Below the pieces are notes generated by a model. That model had not been told where the DNA came from, ran no database searches, and was given only the letters and a program-made list of their open reading frames with translations. From Tissierellia bacterium (GTDB taxonomy: Bacteria; Bacillota; Clostridia; Tissierellales; Dethiosulfatibacteraceae), in contig SKID01000070.1 of assembly GCA_007116605.1 (NCBI GenBank), positions 1 through 5,401 on the forward strand: a stretch of DNA of 5,401 nt, given 5' to 3'. Made by a program: the position numbers and the translations under genes. Position 1 is the first letter of the stretch. Each line of letters starts with the position of its first letter. Positions 1-5,401 of this stretch are shown here, piece by piece.

Positions 1-587
1 AAGAAGAGAGACTATTAGTCAGTACAAACTTCGAACCCACATCATGGGTCGTTGGTTTAGAAATGTTAAATATTGCACTAAACCATGCTTCTAAAAATTG
101 CTGTTATAGAACATTAAAACTATCAGATCCTTCTTTTACCAAATTAAATCGTTTTTTAACTCCAGATGAAGGAGATGTGATTGCTTATGGAACAATTCAA
201 AAAACTTTTACAGCATTGGATGCAGAAAACCGTATGTTAGCAAATCCATCTTCAATGGATTACTTCTCGGTGGCTGGGAATATAGAAGATCACGCTAATA
301 ATTCATCATTGGTGGTTGATAAGTTGTTAAAAATAATTGATAACATGAAGTATATCATAGGAATTGAGTTCATGCATTCTGTTCAAGCCATTGACTTAAG
401 AGAAGTAACTTCTCTCGGAAGAATAACAAGCAAAGCATACCAAATGATTAGGAGAGAAGTGCCCTTTTTGGATAAAGATAGGTGCTTATCCACTGATATA
501 CAAAAAGTATATGACTTAATACAATCAGGAGAGTTAAATGATTTAATTAACTCTGAATGCCCTTTAGATAGCAATGTTTCTGATTAG
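1..587 (+). CDS. Histidine ammonia-lyase-like enzyme (HAL/PAL/TAL, MIO family), C-terminal part
   Basis: The reading frame is open to the left edge; the first complete codon is at base 3 and the stop is TAG at 585-587. The ATG at 63 is internal, because conserved family sequence lies upstream of it. About 194 of the ~500 residues usual for the family are visible. Members remove ammonia from histidine, phenylalanine or tyrosine in the cytoplasm, using an MIO cofactor formed from an Ala-Ser-Gly triad in the missing N-terminal part. Visible hallmarks are STNFEP (bases 21-38), aligning with the family's S-GNFHG-x-P; AENRMLANPSSMD; GNIEDHANNSS (Glu at 285-287, matching the catalytic Glu of the HAL 'QEDH' motif); and IEFMHSVQAIDLRE, the usual 'IELL-A-QALDLR' helix. 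EDH favours a histidine-type lyase (HutH) over PAL/TAL, but the G-to-T and H-to-E changes around NF leave the substrate uncertain. The fold family is confident; the exact enzyme is not. Confidence 0.85.
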   Translation, partial: EERLLVSTNFEPTSWVVGLEMLNIALNHASKNCCYRTLKLSDPSFTKLNRFLTPDEGDVIAYGTIQKTFTALDAENRMLANPSSMDYFSVAGNIEDHANNSSLVVDKLLKIIDNMKYIIGIEFMHSVQAIDLREVTSLGRITSKAYQMIRREVPFLDKDRCLSTDIQKVYDLIQSGELNDLINSECPLDSNVSD

Positions 588-701
588 GAATTCTAAAAGA
601 AGTGTATTTTTGTCGATCAACGGATAAACCTAGAGTCTAGATACAATATACAACTTCGACGAATCAAGTGCGTATACTTGGAATATAGACTCAATAACAT
701 C
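588..701. other. Non-coding 3' tail between lyase stop and terminator, with weak hairpin arms
   Basis: No convincing coding sequence or ribosome binding site is present. Short inverted arms are visible: GAGTCTA (633-639) with TAGACTC (686-692), enclosing CAAGT (665-669) and ACTTG (676-680). Together these could form a two-level hairpin in the lyase transcript upstream of the terminator. The arms are short (7 and 5 bp) and separated by unpaired stretches, so this may be chance. I recognise no known RNA family or riboswitch. Confidence 0.3.
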
Positions 702-750
702 AACAAAAACAAAATGACCTCGCAAGTAGGGAGGTCATTTTGTTTTTGTT
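702..750. terminator. Bidirectional intrinsic terminator between convergent genes
   Basis: Bases 702-721 and 731-750 are perfect reverse complements, giving a 20-bp stem around a 9-base loop (722-730). The stem core is ATGACCTC/GAGGTCAT. Its outer part is A-rich on the left and T-rich on the right, so either transcript ends in a hairpin followed by a U-rich tract. The site lies 114 bases past the lyase stop and overlaps the last base of the regulator's stop codon. It should therefore end both converging transcripts and keep them separate. Confidence 0.93.
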
Positions 751-3608
751 TAAAGCTGATTAGAGTAAATGGTTTTCACTGAATCAATTAATGTCAAAGA
801 ATAGGGGTTTTTTAGTTGGTTTGCATAGTATTCCCCTTTGGCTAAATGGTAATGATAGGATTCATAGTCTTTGTGGTCAAGGGCTATTTTTGCCGCATAA
901 GCTTCAGCAATATCACGACCCCAGGTATTATTAAATTTGTCAAAGAATTCAAAAGCCTTATCTAAAGCTTCCTTGCAAAGGGTGATCTTTCCAAGTTCAT
1001 AATAGGATTGGGCTAAACCGGTATAGAACAAATCTAACCCTTTCATAATATTATTGACTTCACATAAATTAATTGCTTTTTTATAATAAGTAAGTGCGTG
1101 GTCATAATTTTGTTGATACTTCCAAATATTTCCCAAGTAATTGTAAGCTGCAGCAATATTGAGAATATATCGATTTTCTATCAATGATAAATTTTCGAAA
1201 ATTTCAATTGAGCGATTTAAGTAAACGATCCCCTGATCATATTCTTGCTTTCTAATATGATAAAGACCTTGCCAACGACAGAGATTCCCTTTCTCTTTAA
1301 TATCAGATTGTTGATCTGTCAGTTTTTCTAGTTTTTTGATATACATTAGCATTTTATTTAAGTCGTTGACTTGAATCGCATAATAAATCATTTGATGATA
1401 CCCATCTACTAAATGATTATAACTATTAGAGTCTTCTGCATACTGAAGAAAAAGTTGTATTGAAGGCAAACCCAAACGATATTCTCCAGTCTTAATATAG
1501 TACTTGCCTTTGATATACAAATAAGACATCTCATAATGTTTTTTTTGAAGAGTATCTATTGAGACTTTTTCCATTAAGGCATCTATTTGTTTAAAAAGAA
1601 CTTCGAAATCTATAGGATCAATCATGTCAGACTTATGCAAATGAGGAAATTGTTCTAAATTTATATTAGAGTAGGTTGAAAGATTTTTAATGCTATAATC
1701 TAATATTTTAGAATCATTGTGTCCCGCTTCATAATGCTTAATGATTCGTGGATAAATAAATCTGTCTTTGGTATTGTTTTTTAACTTAGTTTCATAATAG
1801 TAGCCAATTTGATTATGATAATGTATTTTTATAGAATGACTCAATCTTCCAAGCACAAAATCGCGCATAATAGAATGATTAAAATTGTAGTAGATGGTAT
1901 CTTCATCATGAGATTCCACTAATAGTTTTTTGTTTTGTAAAGTGTCAAGTGCTTCAAAAATTTGAGATTCTTCAATTTTAAAATAAGTTAAAATAAAATT
2001 AAGTTCAATATTGTCGAAGAAAACAGAGGCAATGTCTAGAATTTTTTGTTCAATAGTCTTTAAGGCATAATATTTACCTTTTAATATGCTGTCTACTTTT
2101 ACTGAACTCAGCAAATTAGCATTTTTATCTTTTAGCAAATGTAAATATTCAAGAATGAAAAGAACAATTCCTTCAGTATCCTGATGGATTTGACGAATCA
2201 TACTTTCGCTAAGTTTAAGATCAGGTGAAAATTGATGGATTAAGTCTGCAGTTTCGTTTAAATCAAATCGATCAACTTGTATAAATTCTAAAGCATCTTT
2301 TGGGATCTTATTAAAGATTTTTTCATCCATTTCTTTGTGAAATGAGTCACGATAAGTGGCAATAATCATCATATGATCAAGTCGATATAACATATGACCT
2401 ACAAGATTAAAACTGTAAGCATCCATCCAGTGAATATCATCAAAAACAACCATTACAGGTTTTTTTGATGAGATAAGCTTAAATACTCCCATGATAGCAT
2501 CAAATGAAATTTGAAATTTAACAGACTCAATACGTTCGATGGTGTCTATATCTAAAGGCACTAGTGATTCGTTAAAAGACGGAAAGAAATAAGAAATCAC
2601 ATCTCTCCACAGCTTAGGAATTTGAATTTTTTCTTTATCTAAAATAGAACGCACTTGTTTAAATATATGATCCCAAGGTTGTAAAAAAAATGATTTATCT
2701 GTTTCATGACAATGACTTTTTAATATATAACAACGAGTAGTATCGATAGAATCAATAAAAGTTTTTAGAAGATAACTTTTACCAATACCAGCTTCTCCAG
2801 AAATAAAATATGATTTTCCTTGGCTTCTTAAAAGGTGTTCAAGGCCGTTTTTAAGTTGGTTGAGTTCATGTTTTCGGCCGATACAAGATGTATTAGAAAG
2901 AGTCATGGGTTGATCAGATGATCGCATTTCAATAATTTCTTTAAATAGAGACGTGGTTGAAGTTTCAGGTTCTATATCTAAATCTTTTTTTAAAATATTA
3001 ACAAGTTGGTAATAAGTTCCTAGAGCTTTGTTATACTCACCTTTTAAAGAAAACTGCTTCATAATTTCCCTTAGTATTTTTTCGTTATAGGGATCTTCTT
3101 TGATGATAATATCAGCGTATTTTTCGATTTGAATAATACTACTATCTTGAAAAGCTTTGTGCAAATTTATCTGCACTAGGTTGAGATAGGTTTGATGAAA
3201 TTCATGCCTTTTACTATTAATCCATTCATCAAACTCATAACAGTCTTTGATGAAGAAATTGTTAAGAAAAGGTCCCTTGTATAATAAAAGAGAGGGTTTT
3301 TTTAGAAATTGATGCACGTCAGAATCATAACAAAATGTTTGATTTAAATACACATCGGATTTATTAGGAGAGATTAACACATCAAAACCAAAAGTTTTTT
3401 TGACTTTATAGATAGCATCTCTTAAATTTTTTTTAGCACTTGTATCATCAAACTCTGCCCAGAAAAGTGCAATTAAAGTTTCTCTCGACGCTTTTTGATT
3501 TAACACCATATAATAAAACAAAGCAGCCGCTTTTTTATATGGGAAATCGATTAGTTCATTATTAACTCTGACAGAAGGATCACCTAAAAAATCGATATAA
3601 ATATTCAT
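750..3608 (-). CDS. AfsR/SARP-like transcriptional regulator: winged helix + BTAD + STAND-type ATPase + TPR repeats
   Basis: A 952-residue cytoplasmic one-component regulator. Residues ~1-100 resemble the SARP-type OmpR/PhoB winged helix (FPYKKAAALFYYMV, then ALFWAEFDDTSAKKNLRDAIYKVKK). Residues ~101-230 form a BTAD-like helical domain (EFDEWINSKRHEF, then KEDPYNEKILREIMKQFSLKG). Residue 243 opens an ATPase domain (IGRKHELNQL) with Walker A GEAGIGKS (271-278), Walker B VMVVFDD plus IHWMD (385-395), and a TYRD segment (418-421), as in MalT/LuxR-like STAND ATPases. The C-terminal ~250 residues contain TPRs, clearest at ~772-804, 817-850 and 857-890. There is no C-terminal LuxR helix-turn-helix, so DNA binding should be N-terminal. 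In this family nucleotide state and a ligand or partner sensed by the ATPase/TPR part are thought to gate DNA binding; the ligand here is unknown. The ATG at 3608 is chosen because the winged helix begins at once and AAGGCGG lies 4 bases upstream. The gene is divergent from fhs, so fhs is a likely target. The domain architecture is confident; the regulatory role is inferred. Confidence 0.9.
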   Translation of the reverse strand: MNIYIDFLGDPSVRVNNELIDFPYKKAAALFYYMVLNQKASRETLIALFWAEFDDTSAKKNLRDAIYKVKKTFGFDVLISPNKSDVYLNQTFCYDSDVHQFLKKPSLLLYKGPFLNNFFIKDCYEFDEWINSKRHEFHQTYLNLVQINLHKAFQDSSIIQIEKYADIIIKEDPYNEKILREIMKQFSLKGEYNKALGTYYQLVNILKKDLDIEPETSTTSLFKEIIEMRSSDQPMTLSNTSCIGRKHELNQLKNGLEHLLRSQGKSYFISGEAGIGKSYLLKTFIDSIDTTRCYILKSHCHETDKSFFLQPWDHIFKQVRSILDKEKIQIPKLWRDVISYFFPSFNESLVPLDIDTIERIESVKFQISFDAIMGVFKLISSKKPVMVVFDDIHWMDAYSFNLVGHMLYRLDHMMIIATYRDSFHKEMDEKIFNKIPKDALEFIQVDRFDLNETADLIHQFSPDLKLSESMIRQIHQDTEGIVLFILEYLHLLKDKNANLLSSVKVDSILKGKYYALKTIEQKILDIASVFFDNIELNFILTYFKIEESQIFEALDTLQNKKLLVESHDEDTIYYNFNHSIMRDFVLGRLSHSIKIHYHNQIGYYYETKLKNNTKDRFIYPRIIKHYEAGHNDSKILDYSIKNLSTYSNINLEQFPHLHKSDMIDPIDFEVLFKQIDALMEKVSIDTLQKKHYEMSYLYIKGKYYIKTGEYRLGLPSIQLFLQYAEDSNSYNHLVDGYHQMIYYAIQVNDLNKMLMYIKKLEKLTDQQSDIKEKGNLCRWQGLYHIRKQEYDQGIVYLNRSIEIFENLSLIENRYILNIAAAYNYLGNIWKYQQNYDHALTYYKKAINLCEVNNIMKGLDLFYTGLAQSYYELGKITLCKEALDKAFEFFDKFNNTWGRDIAEAYAAKIALDHKDYESYHYHLAKGEYYANQLKNPYSLTLIDSVKTIYSNQL

Positions 3609-3612
3609 ATAA

Positions 3613-3622
3613 CCGCCTTTTT
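3613..3622 (-). promoter_or_regulatory. Ribosome binding site of the SARP-like regulator
   Basis: On the minus strand the sequence reads AAAAAGGCGG, ending 4 bases before the ATG at 3608. It is a one-mismatch version of AAGGAGG with a slightly short spacer. It supports the chosen start and suggests weaker translation than that of fhs. Confidence 0.6.
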
Positions 3623-3670
3623 GAACAAATTGTTTGGCATCAACTTGATAGAAGTCTTTAAACCTTTACT

Positions 3671-3709
3671 TCAATGATTTTATTGTATTTTTAGCGAAAA
3701 ATCAATGAT
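3671..3709. repeat. Direct repeat TCAATGAT x2, 31 bp apart
   Basis: TCAATGAT occurs at 3671-3678 and again at 3702-3709, about three helical turns apart, flanking the candidate -10 of the regulator gene. Such a placement could hold a cooperative operator for autoregulation. The repeats are AT-rich and only 8 bp long, so chance is a real alternative. Confidence 0.3.
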
Positions 3710-3711
3710 AA
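3682..3711 (-). promoter_or_regulatory. Candidate promoter of the SARP-like regulator
   Basis: On the minus strand a -10 of TACAAT (3687-3682, 5/6 to consensus) has a -35 of TTATCA (3711-3706, 4/6) at an 18-bp spacing. This predicts a start near 3675 and a leader of about 65 bases. A perfect TTGACA also occurs on the minus strand (3728-3723) but has no acceptable -10 at 16-18 bp, so it is the less likely choice. The weak match would suit an activator-dependent or low-level promoter. Confidence 0.4.
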
Positions 3712-3720
3712 AAACGTTTT
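3711..3720. repeat. Perfect 10-bp palindrome AAAACGTTTT in the divergent control region
   Basis: AAAACGTTTT is its own reverse complement and is followed by more T. Its ACGTTTTTT part recurs 42 bp downstream (3756-3764), within the TAGACG repeat pair, which places the two on roughly the same helix face. It may be part of a protein-binding site, but a symmetric run this AT-rich can arise by chance. Confidence 0.3.
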
Positions 3721-3752
3721 TTTGTCAATTAAAACATTAATGATGATAGGTG

Positions 3753-3770
3753 TAGACGTTTTTTAGACGG
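3753..3770 (+). promoter_or_regulatory. Candidate SARP operator: heptamers TAGACGT and TAGACGG spaced by 4 bp
   Basis: TAGACG is repeated exactly at 3753-3758 and 3764-3769, an 11-bp period. Read as heptamers, these are TAGACGT (3753-3759), TTTT, TAGACGG (3764-3770). Tandem heptamers at 11-bp spacing are the known binding architecture of SARP regulators such as ActII-ORF4 and DnrI, and a SARP-like protein is encoded next door. The site lies mid-way in the divergent region, about 40 bp upstream of the fhs -35, so it could serve either gene. The repeat is seen directly; binding is inferred. Confidence 0.45.
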
Positions 3771-3810
3771 TGAATGTTTATGATGAGAATATATTAAGGG
3801 AAGTGGAAGG

Positions 3811-3839
3811 TTGAAATGATGTCACTTTCCATATATAAT
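3811..3839 (+). promoter_or_regulatory. Sigma-A-type promoter of fhs
   Basis: A -35 of TTGAAA (3811-3816) and a perfect -10 of TATAAT (3834-3839) are separated by exactly 17 bp. The predicted start is near 3846, giving a leader of only about 18 bases that holds little beyond the ribosome binding site. This leaves no room for a riboswitch or attenuator, so control is expected at initiation. A loose inverted repeat, AAGTG (3801-3805) with CACTT (3823-3827), brackets the -35 and could be a repressor site. Confidence 0.8.
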
Positions 3840-3852
3840 ATCTATCAAAAAC

Positions 3853-3859
3853 AGGAGGG
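3853..3859 (+). promoter_or_regulatory. Strong ribosome binding site of fhs
   Basis: AGGAGGG lies 4 bases before the ATG at 3864 (5 bases counted from AGGAGG). It is a full anti-Shine-Dalgarno match. It fixes the fhs start and points to high expression. Confidence 0.88.
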
Positions 3860-3863
3860 TTCA

Positions 3864-5401
3864 ATGTCTTTCAAAAGTGATATTCAAATTGCACAAGAAG
3901 CGCAGCCGCAGCATATTATGAAAATTGCGGAAAAAGTTGGTATTGAAGAAAAATATGTAGAATTGTATGGTAACTACAAAGCTAAAATGGTATTAGTGAC
4001 TGCAATTAATCCTACACCAGCTGGTGAGGGAAAAACAACTACCACTATTGGTACAGCAGATGCTTTATCTCGATTAGGAAAAAATACCATTGTTGCATTA
4101 CGTGAACCTTCATTAGGTCCTGTTTTTGGTGTTAAAGGGGGAGCTGCTGGGGGTGGTTATGCTCAAGTTATTCCTATGGAAGATATTAATCTTCATTTTA
4201 CAGGTGATCTTCACGCCATTGGTGCAGCAAACAATTTATTGGCTGCAATGATTGACAATCACATTCATCACGGTAATGACTTGGACATTGATGTGAGAAA
4301 AATTGTTTGGCGCAGAGCGATGGATATGAACGATCGACAACTAAGATCAATTATAGACGGCATGGGAGGTAAAGGGAATGGATTCCCTAGAGAAGATGGG
4401 TTTGATATTACCGTAGCTAGCGAAGTCATGGCAGCTTTCTGTTTGTCTTCTGATATTGTTAATTTAAAAGAAAAATTAGCAAAAATCGTAGTAGCCTATA
4501 ATCGTAAAGGTGAACCCATAACAGCTGGTCAAATCAATGCCCATGGTGCTATGGCCGCATTGTTAAAAGATGCATTAAAGCCAAATTTAGTACAGACATT
4601 AGAAGGAACCCCAGCCTTTATCCATGGAGGACCATTTGCTAATATAGCTCATGGATGTAACTCTTTGATGGCAACTAATATGGCGAGACACTTTGCAGAT
4701 TATGTTGTTACAGAAGCAGGGTTTGGAGCAGATTTAGGTGCAGAAAAATTTATAGACATTAAATGCAGACAGGCAGGATTCCATCCAGATGCAGTTATCA
4801 TTGTAGCAACAGTGAGAGCGCTTAAACATAATGGTGGTGTAGCAAAGGCAGATTTAAACCAAGAAAACTTAGAAGCCCTTGAAAAAGGATTGCCTAACTT
4901 GCTAAAGCATGTTGAAAATATTACACAAGTATTTGGTTTACCTGCAGTTGTGGCAATTAACAAGTTTCCATTTGACACAGAAGCTGAACTCAAGTTGGTA
5001 GAATCAAAATGCCAAGAATTAGGTGTAAATGTGGCTTTATCAGAGGTTTGGGAAAAAGGTGGAGCTGGTGGAGAAGCATTAGCAAAAGAAGTGATTCGCC
5101 TAGTAGAAGAAGGCAAGTCTAATTTCAATTTTGCCTATGACGAAAATATTTCTATTAAGCAAAAAATCGAATCTATTGCAACCAAGATTTATGGTGCAGA
5201 TGGTGTGGATTATACAGGTAAAGTAGAAAAAGAGATAGCAAATTTAGAAACTCTTGGATTTGGCAAATTGCCTATTTGTATGGCTAAAACCCAGTATTCA
5301 TTAACAGATGATCCAAAAGTATTTGGAAGACCTACAGGCTTTAGAATTACAGCAAGCCATATTACTGTTTCTGCAGGTGCAGGCTTTATTGTGGTATCAA
5401 C
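3864..5401 (+). CDS. fhs: Formate--tetrahydrofolate ligase (10-formyl-THF synthetase), C-terminus cut by window edge
   Basis: This cytoplasmic enzyme joins formate to tetrahydrofolate with ATP, giving 10-formyl-THF, ADP and phosphate. It feeds purine and one-carbon metabolism, the acetyl-CoA pathway, or, in reverse, ATP recovery during purine or histidine fermentation. I translate 512 codons without a stop; the family is ~555-560 residues, so about 45 are missing. Signatures include the P-loop PTPAGEGKTTTTIG (50-63), LREPSLGPVFG (79-89), GVKGGAAGGGY (89-99, first family signature), PMEDINLHFTGDLHAI (104-119), EAGFGADLGAEKF (284-296) and VATVRALKHNGG (314-325, second family signature). F368 and W396 appear to match the aromatic residues that stack on folate in the Moorella enzyme (from memory). 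All core motifs are intact, so it should be active. The start is set by AGGAGG and by the usual N-terminus (SDIQIAQEAQPQHIMKIAEKVGI). It is divergent from the SARP-like regulator and has its own strong promoter. Confidence 0.98.
   Translation, partial: MSFKSDIQIAQEAQPQHIMKIAEKVGIEEKYVELYGNYKAKMVLVTAINPTPAGEGKTTTTIGTADALSRLGKNTIVALREPSLGPVFGVKGGAAGGGYAQVIPMEDINLHFTGDLHAIGAANNLLAAMIDNHIHHGNDLDIDVRKIVWRRAMDMNDRQLRSIIDGMGGKGNGFPREDGFDITVASEVMAAFCLSSDIVNLKEKLAKIVVAYNRKGEPITAGQINAHGAMAALLKDALKPNLVQTLEGTPAFIHGGPFANIAHGCNSLMATNMARHFADYVVTEAGFGADLGAEKFIDIKCRQAGFHPDAVIIVATVRALKHNGGVAKADLNQENLEALEKGLPNLLKHVENITQVFGLPAVVAINKFPFDTEAELKLVESKCQELGVNVALSEVWEKGGAGGEALAKEVIRLVEEGKSNFNFAYDENISIKQKIESIATKIYGADGVDYTGKVEKEIANLETLGFGKLPICMAKTQYSLTDDPKVFGRPTGFRITASHITVSAGAGFIVVS

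Noticed and set aside
63..65. ATG at 63 as the true start of the lyase
   Set aside because: The frame continues upstream to the window edge with conserved STNFEP family sequence, so this Met is internal to a longer gene.
383..574. 63-codon minus-strand open frame opposite the ammonia-lyase
   Set aside because: It is antisense to clearly conserved lyase sequence and shows no recognisable domain; a shadow frame.
3651..3672. GAAGT/ACTTC hairpin in the regulator's leader
   Set aside because: Only a 5-bp stem with a 12-base AU-rich loop; too weak to call a regulatory structure.
3723..3728. Minus-strand TTGACA as the main -35 of the regulator gene
   Set aside because: It is a perfect hexamer, but no reasonable -10 lies 16-18 bp downstream; the TTATCA-18-TACAAT pair fits better.
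3840..3863. Folate (THF) or SAM riboswitch upstream of fhs
   Set aside because: The predicted leader after the consensus promoter is only about 18 bases and has no room for an aptamer; the upstream sequence also shows no aptamer-like helices.
4700..5128. 142-codon minus-strand open frame opposite fhs
   Set aside because: It lies wholly antisense to conserved Fhs motifs (EAGFGADLGAEKF, VATVRALKHNGG). Its Ser/Ala/Thr-rich composition is what the reverse strand of fhs would give.

Overview
The window looks like AT-rich chromosome from a low-GC, anaerobic, amino-acid-fermenting Firmicute (Clostridia-like). This is inferred from three things: base composition that looks low in GC by eye, strong AGGAGG-type ribosome binding sites with sigma-A-like promoters, and a formate-tetrahydrofolate ligase beside a histidine-ammonia-lyase-type enzyme. 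No species can be named from the sequence alone. No rRNA, tRNA, CRISPR array, insertion sequence or phage gene was seen.

Layout, left to right. Bases 1-587 (+) hold the C-terminal ~194 residues of a MIO-type aromatic amino acid / histidine ammonia-lyase, whose N-terminus lies outside the window. Bases 588-701 are a non-coding tail, followed by a perfect 20-bp-stem bidirectional terminator at 702-750. Bases 750-3608 (-) encode a 952-residue AfsR/SARP-like regulator: winged helix, BTAD, STAND/AAA-type ATPase, then TPRs. It converges on the lyase. Bases 3609-3863 are a 255-bp divergent control region. Bases 3864-5401 (+) hold fhs, formate-tetrahydrofolate ligase, with 512 complete codons visible and about 45 residues cut off by the right edge.

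Working model (inference). The big one-component regulator, transcribed away from fhs, shares its promoter region with fhs and probably controls it, itself, or both. The control region holds a near-consensus fhs promoter (TTGAAA-17-TATAAT). It also holds two TAGACG direct repeats 11 bp apart, which is the heptamer-plus-4-bp layout classically bound by SARP proteins. The lyase and Fhs could meet in histidine fermentation, where the formimino carbon enters the tetrahydrofolate pool and Fhs can recover ATP as formate is released. However, the lyase belongs to a separate transcription unit that is insulated by the terminator, so this metabolic link comes from proximity and family knowledge, not from a shared operon.
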